A stretch of DNA of 64,000 bases from an uncultured Pelagibacteraceae bacterium (GTDB lineage: Bacteria; Pseudomonadota; Alphaproteobacteria; Pelagibacterales; Pelagibacteraceae). Below the pieces are notes generated by a model. It worked only from the letters and a program-made list of their open reading frames with translations. It did not search any database and had not been told where the DNA came from. Both the position numbers and the translations under genes were made by a program. The stretch covers positions 1 through 64,000 of the forward strand of contig CACFTX010000002.1 of NCBI GenBank assembly GCA_902569405.1. The letters are read 5' to 3'. This document shows, in pieces, positions 9,301 to 17,729 of this stretch (position 1 is its first letter; every line of letters begins with the position of its first letter).

Positions 9301-10137
9301 ATGCACCCAGGTATTATATTTTTTTTAGTCATTCTTGGATCAGTATTATTCCATATTTTTACTCCATGGTATTGGACGGATGTAGCTTCTAACTGGGGAG
9401 GAATGGATGATACTATTACTTTAACATTTTGGGTAGGAGGAGGTGTTTTTGTAGCAGTTTGTCTTTTTATGGTCTACTGTGTATTTAAATTTTCTTACAA
9501 AGAAGATCGTAAAGCTGAATATAAACCAGAAGATAAAAAATTAGAAAAAATATTAACGTGGGCAACAACATTAGGAGTGATAGCTCTGTTAGCTCCAGGA
9601 CTTGTAATCTGGAATCAATATATTACCGTTCCAAAAAATGCACTTCAGATTGATGTAATGGCTTGGCAGTGGGGATGGCAATATAGATTGCCAGGAAAAG
9701 ATGGAAAACTAGGAACTACTCAAATAACAAATATTAATGAAAATAATCCTTTTGGAATCAATTTAGACGATCCGTATGGAAAAGATGATGTAATGGTGCA
9801 AACCGATGTATTAAACTTAGAAAATAACAAACCAGTTAAAATATTATTAAGATCAGTTGATGTCCTTCACAACTGGTATGTCCCACAATTCAGAGCGAAA
9901 ATGGATGCAGTTCCAGGTATTGTAACTTATTACTGGTTTGAACCCAACAAAACTGGAGAGTATGAAGTTTTGTGTGCTGAATATTGTGGCGTTGGTCATT
10001 ATGCTATGAGAGGTAGAGTTATAGTTCAGGACAATCAAGATTACGAGAACTGGATGCAAGAACAAGAAACATTTTCTGATTTAGTAGCAAAACAAAAAGC
10101 ACTAGAAGTTGAGAAAACAAAATTAGCGAAAAAGTAA
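9301..10137 (+). CDS. ctaC: Cytochrome c oxidase subunit II
   Basis: Subunit II takes electrons from cytochrome c through the CuA centre. The 278-residue protein has two membrane helices (about 5-20 and 42-65, with a further hydrophobic stretch near 90-108) and a periplasmic cupredoxin domain. All CuA ligands are present: His190, Cys225, Glu227, Cys229, His233 and Met236. The aromatic entry MAWQWGWQY precedes the domain. It heads the operon ctaC-ctaD-ctaE-subunit IV-small gene-ctaB. No cytochrome c domain is fused. Confidence 0.96.
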   Translation: MHPGIIFFLVILGSVLFHIFTPWYWTDVASNWGGMDDTITLTFWVGGGVFVAVCLFMVYCVFKFSYKEDRKAEYKPEDKKLEKILTWATTLGVIALLAPGLVIWNQYITVPKNALQIDVMAWQWGWQYRLPGKDGKLGTTQITNINENNPFGINLDDPYGKDDVMVQTDVLNLENNKPVKILLRSVDVLHNWYVPQFRAKMDAVPGIVTYYWFEPNKTGEYEVLCAEYCGVGHYAMRGRVIVQDNQDYENWMQEQETFSDLVAKQKALEVEKTKLAKK

Positions 10138-10173
10138 ATTAAATGATAAAAAAATATATAAATAAGGAAAAAA

Positions 10174-12009
10174 ATGTCAGAAGATTTTAACGACAATAAA
10201 ACAATTCAGGCACAATCTTCAGAAACTATTTCTGGTGGTTCAGGTGCGTCACCTGATATGGATTATGTAAGACCTGCCGAGGTGGGAGATCAAGACTTAT
10301 ATCATGGACACAGTTTTATTACTAAATGGATTTTTTGTCAGGACGCTAAAGTTATTGGAGTACAATATTTTCTTTTAGCAACATTTACTGGAATAATTGG
10401 ACTTATACTTTCTTGGTTAATGCGTTTACAATTAGGATTTCCAGGAGCAGCTGGTTTTATGACTGCAGAGCACTATTACCAGTTTGTTACTATGCATGGA
10501 ATGATAATGGTGGTTTACTTTTTAACAGCACTTTTTCTTGGAGGATTTGGAAATTATTTAATTCCATTAATGGTTGGTGCTAGAGATATGGTTTTTCCTT
10601 ATCTTAACATGGTAAGTTTTTGGATGTTTTTTATTGCAGTTGGAGTTTTATTGGCAAGCTTTTTTGTTCCTGGTGGACCAACGGGGGCTGGTTGGACACT
10701 TTATCCTCCTCAAACAATTTTAGAAGGAACTCCAGGGTCTGGAATGGGAATACTATTAATGTGCTTATCTTTAATTTTATTTGTTGCTGGATTTACTATG
10801 GGAGGATTAAATTATTTAATTACTGTTTTACAGGCTCGTACTAGAGGAATGACATTAATGAGAATGCCTTTAACGGTCTGGGGTATTTTTACAGCAACTG
10901 TTTTAGCAATGTTGGCTTTTCCAGCGCTATTGGTAGGTGCTCTAATGATGAGCTTAGATAAAGTACTTGGAACAAGTTTTTTTATGCCAACAATATTAAA
11001 GGCTGGCGAAGTTTTAGAATATGGTGGAGGAAGCCCAATTCTTTTTCAGCACTTATTCTGGTTTTTTGGGCACCCAGAAGTTTACATTGTTGCATTACCT
11101 GCATTTGGAATAATTTCAGACTTAATCTCTGTTCATTCTAGAAAGAATATATTTGGTTATAGAATGATGGTTTGGGCAATTGTTGGTATAGGAGGCCTAA
11201 GCTTTTTTGTTTGGGCGCACCATATGTATGTTAGTGGAATGAATCCTTGGTTTGGGTTTTTCTTTGCAACCACAACACTTATTATTGCGGTCCCCACCGC
11301 AATGAAGGTTTACAATTGGATTTTAACCCTTTGGAGAGGAAACATTAGAATGAATACCGTGATGCTTTGGTGTCTTGGTTTTATTGTTACTTTTGTAAAC
11401 GGTGGTATTACTGGAATTTTCTTAGGAAATGTTACAGTTGATGTGCCATTATCTGACACATATTTTGTTATTGCTCATTTCCATATGGTAATGGGTATAG
11501 CGCCACTTATGGTAATTATGGGGGCTGTTTACCACTGGTTCCCTTTAGTTGCGGGAAGATTTTTAGATGAAAAATTAGGTAAGTGGCATTTTTGGACAAC
11601 TTTTTTAGGAGCTTATTCAATTTATTTCCCAATGCACTATCTAGGATTTATTGGAGTTCCAAGAAGATATTTTGAAATGTATGATAGTCCATATGTTACT
11701 TCAGCAACTGGAATGAATGAATTTATTAGTCTTGCTGCTTTCTTAGTGGGTGCAGCACAATTTATATTAATCTTTAATATTATAAAAACTTTAAAGACTG
11801 GTAAACCAGCAGGATCTAATCCTTGGAAAGCTTGTTCTTTGGAATGGCTTACTCCAACGGTTCCTCCTGAACACGGAAATTGGGGTGATAGACTTCCAGT
11901 AGTTCATAGATGGGCTTATGACTATAGTGTTCCTGGGGCAAAGGAAGATTTTATAACTCAAACCACACCACCAAGTGAAGTTGCTGATACAGGAGTGGAA
12001 AAAACTTAA
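10174..12009 (+). CDS. ctaD: Cytochrome c oxidase subunit I
   Basis: This is the catalytic subunit of an A-type heme-copper oxidase, 611 residues with 12 or more membrane helices. Heme and copper ligands are visible: His108 (MHG), His300 and Tyr304 in HPEVY, His349-His350, and His435/His437 in HFH. Glu302 marks the D-channel end point. An N-terminal extension of about 40 polar residues precedes the core and a short tail follows it. It lies 36 bp after ctaC with AAGGA before its ATG. Confidence 0.97.
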   Translation: MSEDFNDNKTIQAQSSETISGGSGASPDMDYVRPAEVGDQDLYHGHSFITKWIFCQDAKVIGVQYFLLATFTGIIGLILSWLMRLQLGFPGAAGFMTAEHYYQFVTMHGMIMVVYFLTALFLGGFGNYLIPLMVGARDMVFPYLNMVSFWMFFIAVGVLLASFFVPGGPTGAGWTLYPPQTILEGTPGSGMGILLMCLSLILFVAGFTMGGLNYLITVLQARTRGMTLMRMPLTVWGIFTATVLAMLAFPALLVGALMMSLDKVLGTSFFMPTILKAGEVLEYGGGSPILFQHLFWFFGHPEVYIVALPAFGIISDLISVHSRKNIFGYRMMVWAIVGIGGLSFFVWAHHMYVSGMNPWFGFFFATTTLIIAVPTAMKVYNWILTLWRGNIRMNTVMLWCLGFIVTFVNGGITGIFLGNVTVDVPLSDTYFVIAHFHMVMGIAPLMVIMGAVYHWFPLVAGRFLDEKLGKWHFWTTFLGAYSIYFPMHYLGFIGVPRRYFEMYDSPYVTSATGMNEFISLAAFLVGAAQFILIFNIIKTLKTGKPAGSNPWKACSLEWLTPTVPPEHGNWGDRLPVVHRWAYDYSVPGAKEDFITQTTPPSEVADTGVEKT

Positions 12010-12016
12010 AAAAAAT

Positions 12017-12727
12017 ATGTCTGATCCAAAAATAGAAGGGTACGTATTTAAACCTGGTTTTAAAGGAATGGCCCAGGATACCGGTTCCGATCAAACTATG
12101 TTTAAAGGTGTTCATTGGGGCAAAGCAATGATGTGGATCTTTTTGTTAAGTGATACATTTATATTTAGCTGTTTTTTAATTTCTTATATGAAGGGTAGAG
12201 GATCAACTTTGATTGAGTGGCCTAACCCAAGCGAAGTATTTGCTCTTGATGCATTTGGAGTTCCTGTTCCGCTTTTATTGATTGCGATAATGACATTTGT
12301 TTTGATTACCAGCAGTGGAACAATGGCTCTTGCTGTAAAATATGGTTATGAAAAAAATAGGAAAATGTGTGGTTGGCTTGTATTGGCTACTGCATTAGGT
12401 GGCTTAACTTTTGTTGGTATGCAGGCGTTTGAATGGTCAAAACTTATTCATGAAGGAGTAAGACCATGGGAAAATCCTTTTGGTGCACCTCAATTTGGCT
12501 CATTTTTCTTTATGATAACAGGGTTTCATGGAACACACGTTTCAATAGGGGTAATTTTTTTATTCATTTATGCATACAAGGTATTTGCAGGACACTATGA
12601 CGAAGAAAAAAGAGGTTGGTTTACTACAATGAAGGGCAACTATGTTGAAATCGAAATTCTTGGATTGTATTGGCACTTTGTTGATTTAGTATGGGTATTT
12701 ATTTTTGCATTTTTTTATTTATGGTAA
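12017..12727 (+). CDS. ctaE: Cytochrome c oxidase subunit III
   Basis: The start is set at the ATG at 12017 (protein MSDPKIEGY...), 7 bp after the ctaD stop. The longer in-frame extension to 11975 would lie inside ctaD. The 236-residue protein has seven or so membrane helices with HWGKAMMW, FHGTHVSIGV and the C-terminal LYWHFVDLVWVFIF, all typical of subunit III. It sits in the expected operon position between subunits I and IV. A second subunit III-like gene is at 8338-9018. Confidence 0.92.
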   Translation: MSDPKIEGYVFKPGFKGMAQDTGSDQTMFKGVHWGKAMMWIFLLSDTFIFSCFLISYMKGRGSTLIEWPNPSEVFALDAFGVPVPLLLIAIMTFVLITSSGTMALAVKYGYEKNRKMCGWLVLATALGGLTFVGMQAFEWSKLIHEGVRPWENPFGAPQFGSFFFMITGFHGTHVSIGVIFLFIYAYKVFAGHYDEEKRGWFTTMKGNYVEIEILGLYWHFVDLVWVFIFAFFYLW

Positions 12728-12735
12728 TTTGATTT

Positions 12736-13074
12736 ATGGATGAAACAAAAAAAAAAGAACAAGCATCAACTCATAAGATAGGAATATATCTTTGGATATG
12801 GGGACTGTTATTCGTCTTAAGTTTCTTTTCTTACATGGTAGACTGGTATCAATTTCAGGGTTTGCTTAGATGGTCATTAATATTGATATTTATGTTTTTA
12901 AAAGCTGGATTGATTATGGCTTTCTTTATGCATTTGTTTTGGGAGCGTTATGCATTAGTTAACGTTTTATTGTGGCCAATGACAGCAATTGCATGTTTTA
13001 TATTTCTTATGGTTGCAGAGTTTGAATATACTGTTTTTACTAGACTTTTTTATTTTGTTGTGGGGGGTCAATAA
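12736..13074 (+). CDS. Cytochrome c oxidase subunit IV-like protein
   Basis: A 112-residue protein with three membrane helices (about 17-35, 45-70 and 78-105). Motifs such as LKAGLIMAFFMHLFWER match bacterial subunit IV of the CyoD/COX4_pro type. It starts 8 bp after ctaE and is followed 3 bp later by the next small gene. It is probably a structural or stabilising subunit of the oxidase. Confidence 0.8.
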   Translation: MDETKKKEQASTHKIGIYLWIWGLLFVLSFFSYMVDWYQFQGLLRWSLILIFMFLKAGLIMAFFMHLFWERYALVNVLLWPMTAIACFIFLMVAEFEYTVFTRLFYFVVGGQ

Positions 13075-13077
13075 TTT

Positions 13078-13341
13078 ATGGATGGATATACTATACTGGC
13101 TGGATTTTTATTTTTTTTTCTTTTTTTTATTTACATAACTTGGTTTGGTTTTTCTATAAAAGTTGAAAATGAAAAAGAACAAGGAAAAGAAATAAAAATA
13201 AATCCTTACGATAATTTGCCGATACATAGAAAACTTATCGATAAAAAAAATAGTAAAGTCGAAATATTTGATTTAGGTAATCATATACTTATTATTGGAA
13301 TGATCTTATTGGTCGTATTTGTTTCAATAAATGTGGATTAA
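13078..13341 (+). CDS. Unknown 87-residue membrane protein in the cox operon
   Basis: I do not recognise this protein. It has an N-terminal membrane helix (about 5-25), a polar middle of roughly 40 residues (KEIKINPYDNLPIHRKL is part of it), and a C-terminal helix (about 68-84). Its place between subunit IV and ctaB, with 2-3 bp gaps on either side, argues that it is translated with the oxidase and is either a small subunit or an assembly helper. Confidence 0.7.
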   Translation: MDGYTILAGFLFFFLFFIYITWFGFSIKVENEKEQGKEIKINPYDNLPIHRKLIDKKNSKVEIFDLGNHILIIGMILLVVFVSINVD

Positions 13342-13343
13342 CT

Positions 13344-14255
13344 TTGTCTAGTGATACTTTAAAAAATCAAATTTCCTCATTTAACCTAATAGGTTATTTT
13401 AAATCATTAATTTTGTTAATGAAGCCAAGAGTAATGTCTCTTGTTATATTTACTTGCGCAGTTGGCTTGTTGACATCTCCACAAGCCATTCCTTTATTTG
13501 ATGCAACTATAAGTATTTTTTTTGTTACTATAGGCGCAGGGGCAGCTGGCGCATTGAACATGTGGTATGAGGCAGACCTTGATAAACTAATGACAAGAAC
13601 TTGTCTTAGACCAATTCCAACAGGAAAAATTAACAAAGAGCATGCTTTAATATATGGAATAGTTTTATCAATTATTTCTATTTATGGACTTTATTATTTT
13701 TCTAATTTTTTATCTGCATTTCTATTATTTATAACAATTTCCTTTTATCTTTTTGTTTACACAATTTGGCTAAAGAGAAAAACTCCACAAAATATAGTAA
13801 TTGGAGGAGCCGCTGGTGCCCTACCACCAGTTATAGGCTGGACTATTGCAACAAATATCTTAACTCTTGAACCAATTACATTTTTTTTAATTATATTTTA
13901 CTGGACACCATCTCACTTTTGGGCGCTAAGCCTATATAAAGCTGAAGATTATGCAAAAGCTAAAATTCCAATGCTTCCAATTACAAATGGAATAGAAGAA
14001 ACAAAGAAAAAGATTTTTGTTTATTCTTTGTTTATGCTCCCAATAGTTATAGTGCCATATGTTATAGATTTTACAGGTGAAATTTTTCTTATTATTTCTT
14101 TGCTACTGACATTTTATTATAATTATATTTGTTACGATTTATATAAGTTTAAAAAAAATGAATTCGTTTTAAAAAAGGCTAAGAAAGTCTTTGGATATTC
14201 AATTTTATATTTATTTTTAATTTTCGTATTATTCTTAGTGGATAATTTAATTTAA
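13344..14255 (+). CDS. ctaB: Protoheme IX farnesyltransferase (heme O synthase)
   Basis: CtaB converts heme B to heme O, the precursor of heme A for the oxidase. It is a 303-residue UbiA-superfamily membrane protein with the Mg-diphosphate motif N72-MWYEADLD (72-80) followed by RPIPTG. The start is a TTG at 13344, 2 bp after the upstream stop; an internal ATG at 13418 would begin just before KPRVMSL and is less likely because N-terminal family residues precede it. No ctaG or ctaA is seen in this cluster. Confidence 0.93.
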   Translation: MSSDTLKNQISSFNLIGYFKSLILLMKPRVMSLVIFTCAVGLLTSPQAIPLFDATISIFFVTIGAGAAGALNMWYEADLDKLMTRTCLRPIPTGKINKEHALIYGIVLSIISIYGLYYFSNFLSAFLLFITISFYLFVYTIWLKRKTPQNIVIGGAAGALPPVIGWTIATNILTLEPITFFLIIFYWTPSHFWALSLYKAEDYAKAKIPMLPITNGIEETKKKIFVYSLFMLPIVIVPYVIDFTGEIFLIISLLLTFYYNYICYDLYKFKKNEFVLKKAKKVFGYSILYLFLIFVLFLVDNLI

Positions 14256-14300
14256 AGATTGCGACTCAAAAAAATTTCGTTAGAGTGTTTTATATCATAG

Positions 14301-15668
14301 ATGAAATATACAAGTACAAGAAATAGTTCAAAAGAGTTTAATTTTGAACAGGTTTTTATCAAAGGTTTAGCTGATGATGGTGGTCTTTATGTGCCGAAAT
14401 CATTAAAAAAATTCAGTATTGAAGAATTGAAAGAACTTAAAAATTTAAATTATAATGAATTATCTGTCGAAATAATAAATCTATTTTCAGAAGATTTTAT
14501 TTCTAAAGAAGAACTTTCGGCTCTAATTAAAAAATCATACTCAACATTTAGAGAAAAAGAAGTTGTTAAAATTTCAAACGTAAGGAAAATAAAATTATTA
14601 GAATTATTTCATGGCCCAACTCTGGCTTTTAAAGATATTGCAATGCAATTTATCGGAAACTTGTATGAATACTATTTAAGTAAAAATGATAAAAAAATAA
14701 ATATAGTTGTTGCAACTTCTGGAGATACAGGTGCAGCAGCCATAGATGCAATTAAAGGAAAATCTAATTTAAATATTTTTGTTTTGCATCCAAATAATAG
14801 AATTTCACCAGTTCAGAGAAAAATTATGACTACTGTGGAAGAAAAAAATGTTTTCAATATTGCAATAGATGGAAATTTTGATGATTGTCAAAATATTGTA
14901 AAACAAATGTTTTCCGATCTAGAGTTTTCTAAATCTATAAATATGTCAGGGGTGAACTCAATAAATTGGGCAAGAATTATTGCTCAAGCAGTGTATTACT
15001 TTTACTCATATTTTAAATTAGGCAAGAAAACAATTTCATTTTCAGTTCCAACAGGTAACTTCGGTGATGTGTTTGCAGGCTATCTTGCAAAGAAAATGGG
15101 ATTACCAATTGATAAACTAATTGTTGCAACAAACGAAAATGATATTTTGCATAGAGCGATTTCAAAAGGGGATTATGTTTCAAAAGAAGTTAAAGAAACA
15201 TTGTCACCTAGTATGGATATTCAGTTAGCAAGTAACTTTGAAAGATTAATTTACTATATAAATAATTCTGACTTCGAAAAAACAGCTGCAATTATGAAAA
15301 AAGTTAAACAAAATTCTTATCAAATTGAAAAGAACGATTTAGATATAATTCAAAAGGATTTTTTATCTGAAAGTTGTAATGAACAAGAAACTTTAGATAT
15401 CATTAAAAAAAATTATGAAGAAAATAATATAATATTAGATCCTCATACAGCTGTTGGAGTAGGGGTTGCAAAAAAACTATCTTTTAATGATTGTGTTGTT
15501 TTATCAACTGCACATCCATGTAAATTTCCAGATGCTACAAAAAATGCAATAAATAAGCATGAAAAATTACCCGAAGAACTTCAGCATGTGCTTGATAAAA
15601 AAGAAAATTTTCAAGTATTAAAAAATAATACAGAAGATGTAAAAAATTTTGTTGAAAGCAAAGTTTAA
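14301..15668 (+). CDS. thrC: Threonine synthase
   Basis: ThrC converts O-phosphohomoserine to threonine with PLP. The 455-residue protein starts KYTSTRN, has the PLP lysine in TLAFKDIAMQF (about residue 111), SGDTGAAA near 145 and the C-terminal TAHPCKFPDA. Length is usual. Its stop codon is immediately followed by, and shares its final A with, the first copy of a 37-bp repeat that brackets the HNH cassette. thrB lies 3 kb away on the other strand. Confidence 0.95.
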   Translation: MKYTSTRNSSKEFNFEQVFIKGLADDGGLYVPKSLKKFSIEELKELKNLNYNELSVEIINLFSEDFISKEELSALIKKSYSTFREKEVVKISNVRKIKLLELFHGPTLAFKDIAMQFIGNLYEYYLSKNDKKINIVVATSGDTGAAAIDAIKGKSNLNIFVLHPNNRISPVQRKIMTTVEEKNVFNIAIDGNFDDCQNIVKQMFSDLEFSKSINMSGVNSINWARIIAQAVYYFYSYFKLGKKTISFSVPTGNFGDVFAGYLAKKMGLPIDKLIVATNENDILHRAISKGDYVSKEVKETLSPSMDIQLASNFERLIYYINNSDFEKTAAIMKKVKQNSYQIEKNDLDIIQKDFLSESCNEQETLDIIKKNYEENNIILDPHTAVGVGVAKKLSFNDCVVLSTAHPCKFPDATKNAINKHEKLPEELQHVLDKKENFQVLKNNTEDVKNFVESKV

Positions 15669-15704
15669 AGGGGCGTTCTGTTGCCAGGTGCCCCGAACTT
15701 TGTA
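15668..15704 (+). repeat. 37-bp direct repeat, left copy (R1)
   Basis: Identical over 37 bp to 17792-17828. It contains a hairpin (15670-15694): GGGGC pairs with GCCCC, two G-T wobbles and a bulged T follow, then CTG pairs with CAG around a TTGC loop. It begins within the thrC stop codon. There is no T-run after it, so it is not a standard intrinsic terminator. Confidence 0.85.
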
Positions 15705-15706
15705 CC

Positions 15707-15722
15707 ATTATTCGCGAATAAT
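15707..15722. promoter_or_regulatory. 16-bp perfect palindrome
   Basis: ATTATTCGCGAATAAT is a perfect palindrome with 8-bp arms, 2 bp after the left 37-bp repeat and 85 bp before the first cassette gene. It could be an operator or a site for a dimeric protein. No counterpart is seen at the right end. Confidence 0.4.
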
Positions 15723-15754
15723 TTGAATTGAAAAGTCTTAAATTTAATGAAAAT

Positions 15755-15784
15755 CCCGTACATATCCCGTACATATCCCGTACA
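15755..15784. repeat. Tandem 11-bp repeats, left array
   Basis: The unit CCCGTACATAT occurs at 15755-15765 and 15766-15776, with a partial third unit CCCGTACA at 15777-15784. The array sits 23 bp before the ATG of the first cassette gene. The same unit recurs in direct orientation at the right end of the cassette. An 11-bp period is close to one helical turn, which would put bound proteins on one face of the DNA. Confidence 0.8.
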
Positions 15785-15807
15785 GAATTTTTATGCTATT
15801 TTAAATT

Positions 15808-16041
15808 ATGAAAGAAAATATATCCAAAGAAGAATTAGAAAATCTTCACAGAATAATTATGAACGGTCTTAGCGAGGCTATTGGAGTGATGGAGAGAGAG
15901 GGTGCATATATGCTTGAAGTTAAAAAAGATCCAAGTTGGCAAAAAGTTGGACGTTTAGTTAAAAGCAGAATGGACCTTTTATACCAAAAAAATCAGCTTA
16001 AAAGAGTTTATGATTTAATGAGAAGTGTGCTTTCTAAATAA
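15808..16041 (+). CDS. Unknown 77-residue protein of the HNH cassette
   Basis: I do not recognise this protein. It is small, charged and predicted mostly helical, with Lys/Arg and Glu throughout, no cysteine, no signal peptide and no membrane helix. The stretch SWQKVGRLVKSRMDLLYQK looks amphipathic. It is the first of three plus-strand genes in the cassette (16 bp before the first HNH gene), directly downstream of the 11-bp array and of TGCTATTTTA, which could act as an extended -10. A role as the element's own DNA-binding protein is possible but only a guess. Confidence 0.65.
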   Translation: MKENISKEELENLHRIIMNGLSEAIGVMEREGAYMLEVKKDPSWQKVGRLVKSRMDLLYQKNQLKRVYDLMRSVLSK

Positions 16042-16057
16042 ATAGTTTTATAAATAT

Positions 16058-16855
16058 ATGGCTTTTAAAACTAGTTTAAAAATAAGATTGGCTAAACGAA
16101 AAAATTATCAAAAAAATAAGGAGAGAAACAAGCTTTATGCTAAAGAATATAGAAAAAAAAATCCAAGAAAAGTTAAAGCTTATAATAAAGAGTACAGAAT
16201 AAAAAATAGAACCAAATTATTGAAAAAACAGAAAATTTATAGATTAAAAAATATTGAAAAACGAAGATTATTAAAAAAAAAGTGGGATGAAAAAAATAAA
16301 GAGTATAAAAAAAAATATAGAAGAAGATGGTACTTAAAAAATGCAGAGAGATTAATTAAACTTCATAAAACAAAGAAATATAGATTAATAGCAAAAAAAG
16401 TTAGAATTAAGAGAAAAGAAGTAGAAAAAGTTTGGAGAAAAGAATATCAAAAAACACCAAGAGCTATAAGGTTAAGAAGAAAGAGAGCAAAATTATATGC
16501 TCCTACATTAAGAAAAAGAGTTGCTAAAAGAAAAAAAACTGATGTTAATTTTAAATTAAGACTGGCTTTATCTAAAAGAGTTTTGGCCGCAGTTAAATTT
16601 GCGAAAACAAAAAAGGCTTTTAAAACTCAAGATCTTATAGGTTGCTCAATTAAAACAATGAGAAAACATCTTGAAAAACAATTTAAAGAAGGGATGACCT
16701 GGCAAAATCATGGTAGATATGGGTGGCACATAGATCATATACGTCCTTTAGAAAAATTTGATTTATCTGACCCCAAACAACAACTTATTGCTTTTAACTA
16801 TAAAAATTGTCAACCTTTGTGGTGGAGAGAAAATTTAGAAAAAGGTATTAATTAA
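16058..16855 (+). CDS. HNH endonuclease with Lys/Arg-rich N-terminal repeats
   Basis: A 265-residue protein. The first 160 or so residues are extremely Lys/Arg-rich with irregular repeats of the Y-x-x-K-N-x-x-K type (YRIKNRTKLLKKQ, YRLKNIEKRR), as in many phage-borne HNH proteins. The C-terminal 75 residues form an HNH domain: WHIDHIRPLEKFDL has His224, Asp226 and His227, and NCQPLWWRENLEKG supplies the downstream Asn residues. It shares this domain with the next gene. It is free-standing, not inside an intron or another gene. Homing or element-transfer activity is inferred. Confidence 0.85.
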   Translation: MAFKTSLKIRLAKRKNYQKNKERNKLYAKEYRKKNPRKVKAYNKEYRIKNRTKLLKKQKIYRLKNIEKRRLLKKKWDEKNKEYKKKYRRRWYLKNAERLIKLHKTKKYRLIAKKVRIKRKEVEKVWRKEYQKTPRAIRLRRKRAKLYAPTLRKRVAKRKKTDVNFKLRLALSKRVLAAVKFAKTKKAFKTQDLIGCSIKTMRKHLEKQFKEGMTWQNHGRYGWHIDHIRPLEKFDLSDPKQQLIAFNYKNCQPLWWRENLEKGIN

Positions 16856-16873
16856 TAAATAAAAAATAAATAA

Positions 16874-17728
16874 ATGCCATTGCCTAAGTCAAAAAGTGAA
16901 GCAATTAGAATTGGCTCAATAATTTATAACGACGGTACAAAATGTATTAACGGTCATAAAGGAGCAAGATATGTCAGTTCAGGATGTGTTAAATGTGCAA
17001 TATTAAGGGCTATAAAAAGAAATCCAATCGATAGAAAGAAAAAAAAGGAGAAAACTAAAAAAACACTTAAATCTATTTCTAGAGTTTGCAAAAGACGTCT
17101 GTGTGACAATGTTTTCACTCCCAAAAAGAGAAAGGACCAGGTTTTTTGTTCAGAAAGATGTGCAGATATACAAGGCAAAGAAGACTGGAAAAAACGAAAT
17201 AAAAAAAAATATTTGGCTAGTGAACGTAGAAGAAAAAAAGAAAAATATTCTACCGATGAGACTTATTCAACAAAGATGAAAAAGAGAAGCAATAAAATTT
17301 ATCACTCCTTATCTGATGATGAAAAATTTCAAAGAAATAAAAAAAATAGAGAAAATCAAGATCCTATTAAAAGAAGAAATTATTTTAGAAATTATCAAAA
17401 CCAGAGAAATAAAGAGGATATTAATCATAGGCTAGCAGGGTCTCTAAGGGCTAGGATTAGACAAGCAATTAAAAGGGACAAAACTACAAAAAGTTTTAGT
17501 ACAATGAAATTAGTTGGGTGCACAATTGAAGAATTAAAGAACCATCTTAAAAGTCAATTTGATAACAAAATGAATTGGCAAAACTATGGGAACTGGCATG
17601 TGGATCATATAATACCTGTCACTGCATTTAATTTATCTGATCCTGAACAACAAAAAGAGTGTTTTCACTTCACAAATCTACAACCTTTGTGGGGAACTGA
17701 AAATTTAAGAAAATCAAATAAATATTAA
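16874..17728 (+). CDS. HNH endonuclease with two N-terminal zinc-binding motifs
   Basis: A 284-residue protein, 18 bp after the first HNH gene. Two candidate zinc sites come first: C24-x3-H28-x9-C38-x2-C41 and C72-x4-C77-x14-C92-x3-C96 (VFCSERC). A Lys/Arg-rich linker follows. The C-terminal domain has WHVDHIIPVTAFNLSDP (His242, Asp244, His245) and NLQPLWGTENLRKS. It matches the first HNH protein closely over the last 75 residues but not in the N-terminal half, so the pair share a nuclease domain with different DNA-recognition parts. The stop codon is 1 bp before the right 11-bp array. Confidence 0.87.
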   Translation: MPLPKSKSEAIRIGSIIYNDGTKCINGHKGARYVSSGCVKCAILRAIKRNPIDRKKKKEKTKKTLKSISRVCKRRLCDNVFTPKKRKDQVFCSERCADIQGKEDWKKRNKKKYLASERRRKKEKYSTDETYSTKMKKRSNKIYHSLSDDEKFQRNKKNRENQDPIKRRNYFRNYQNQRNKEDINHRLAGSLRARIRQAIKRDKTTKSFSTMKLVGCTIEELKNHLKSQFDNKMNWQNYGNWHVDHIIPVTAFNLSDPEQQKECFHFTNLQPLWGTENLRKSNKY

Positions 17729-17729
17729 T

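Noticed and set aside
11975..12016. N-terminal extension of ctaE into ctaD
   Set aside because: The ATG at 12017 gives a protein starting just after the ctaD stop; the extension would overlap ctaD in another frame and lacks family sequence.
14256..14300. Terminator or riboswitch between ctaB and thrC
   Set aside because: Only a weak ACTC/GAGT pairing with a long A/T loop is found in 45 bp; too little to call.
15670..15694. Intrinsic (rho-independent) terminator for thrC
   Set aside because: The hairpin is good but is followed by GAACTTTGTA, not by a run of T.
15668..15704. H-type pseudoknot in the 37-bp repeat (GGGGC/GCCCC with GTTC/GAAC)
   Set aside because: The complementary segments exist but would leave no loop nucleotides between stems, and the third copy lacks GAAC. 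The simple hairpin is the better model.
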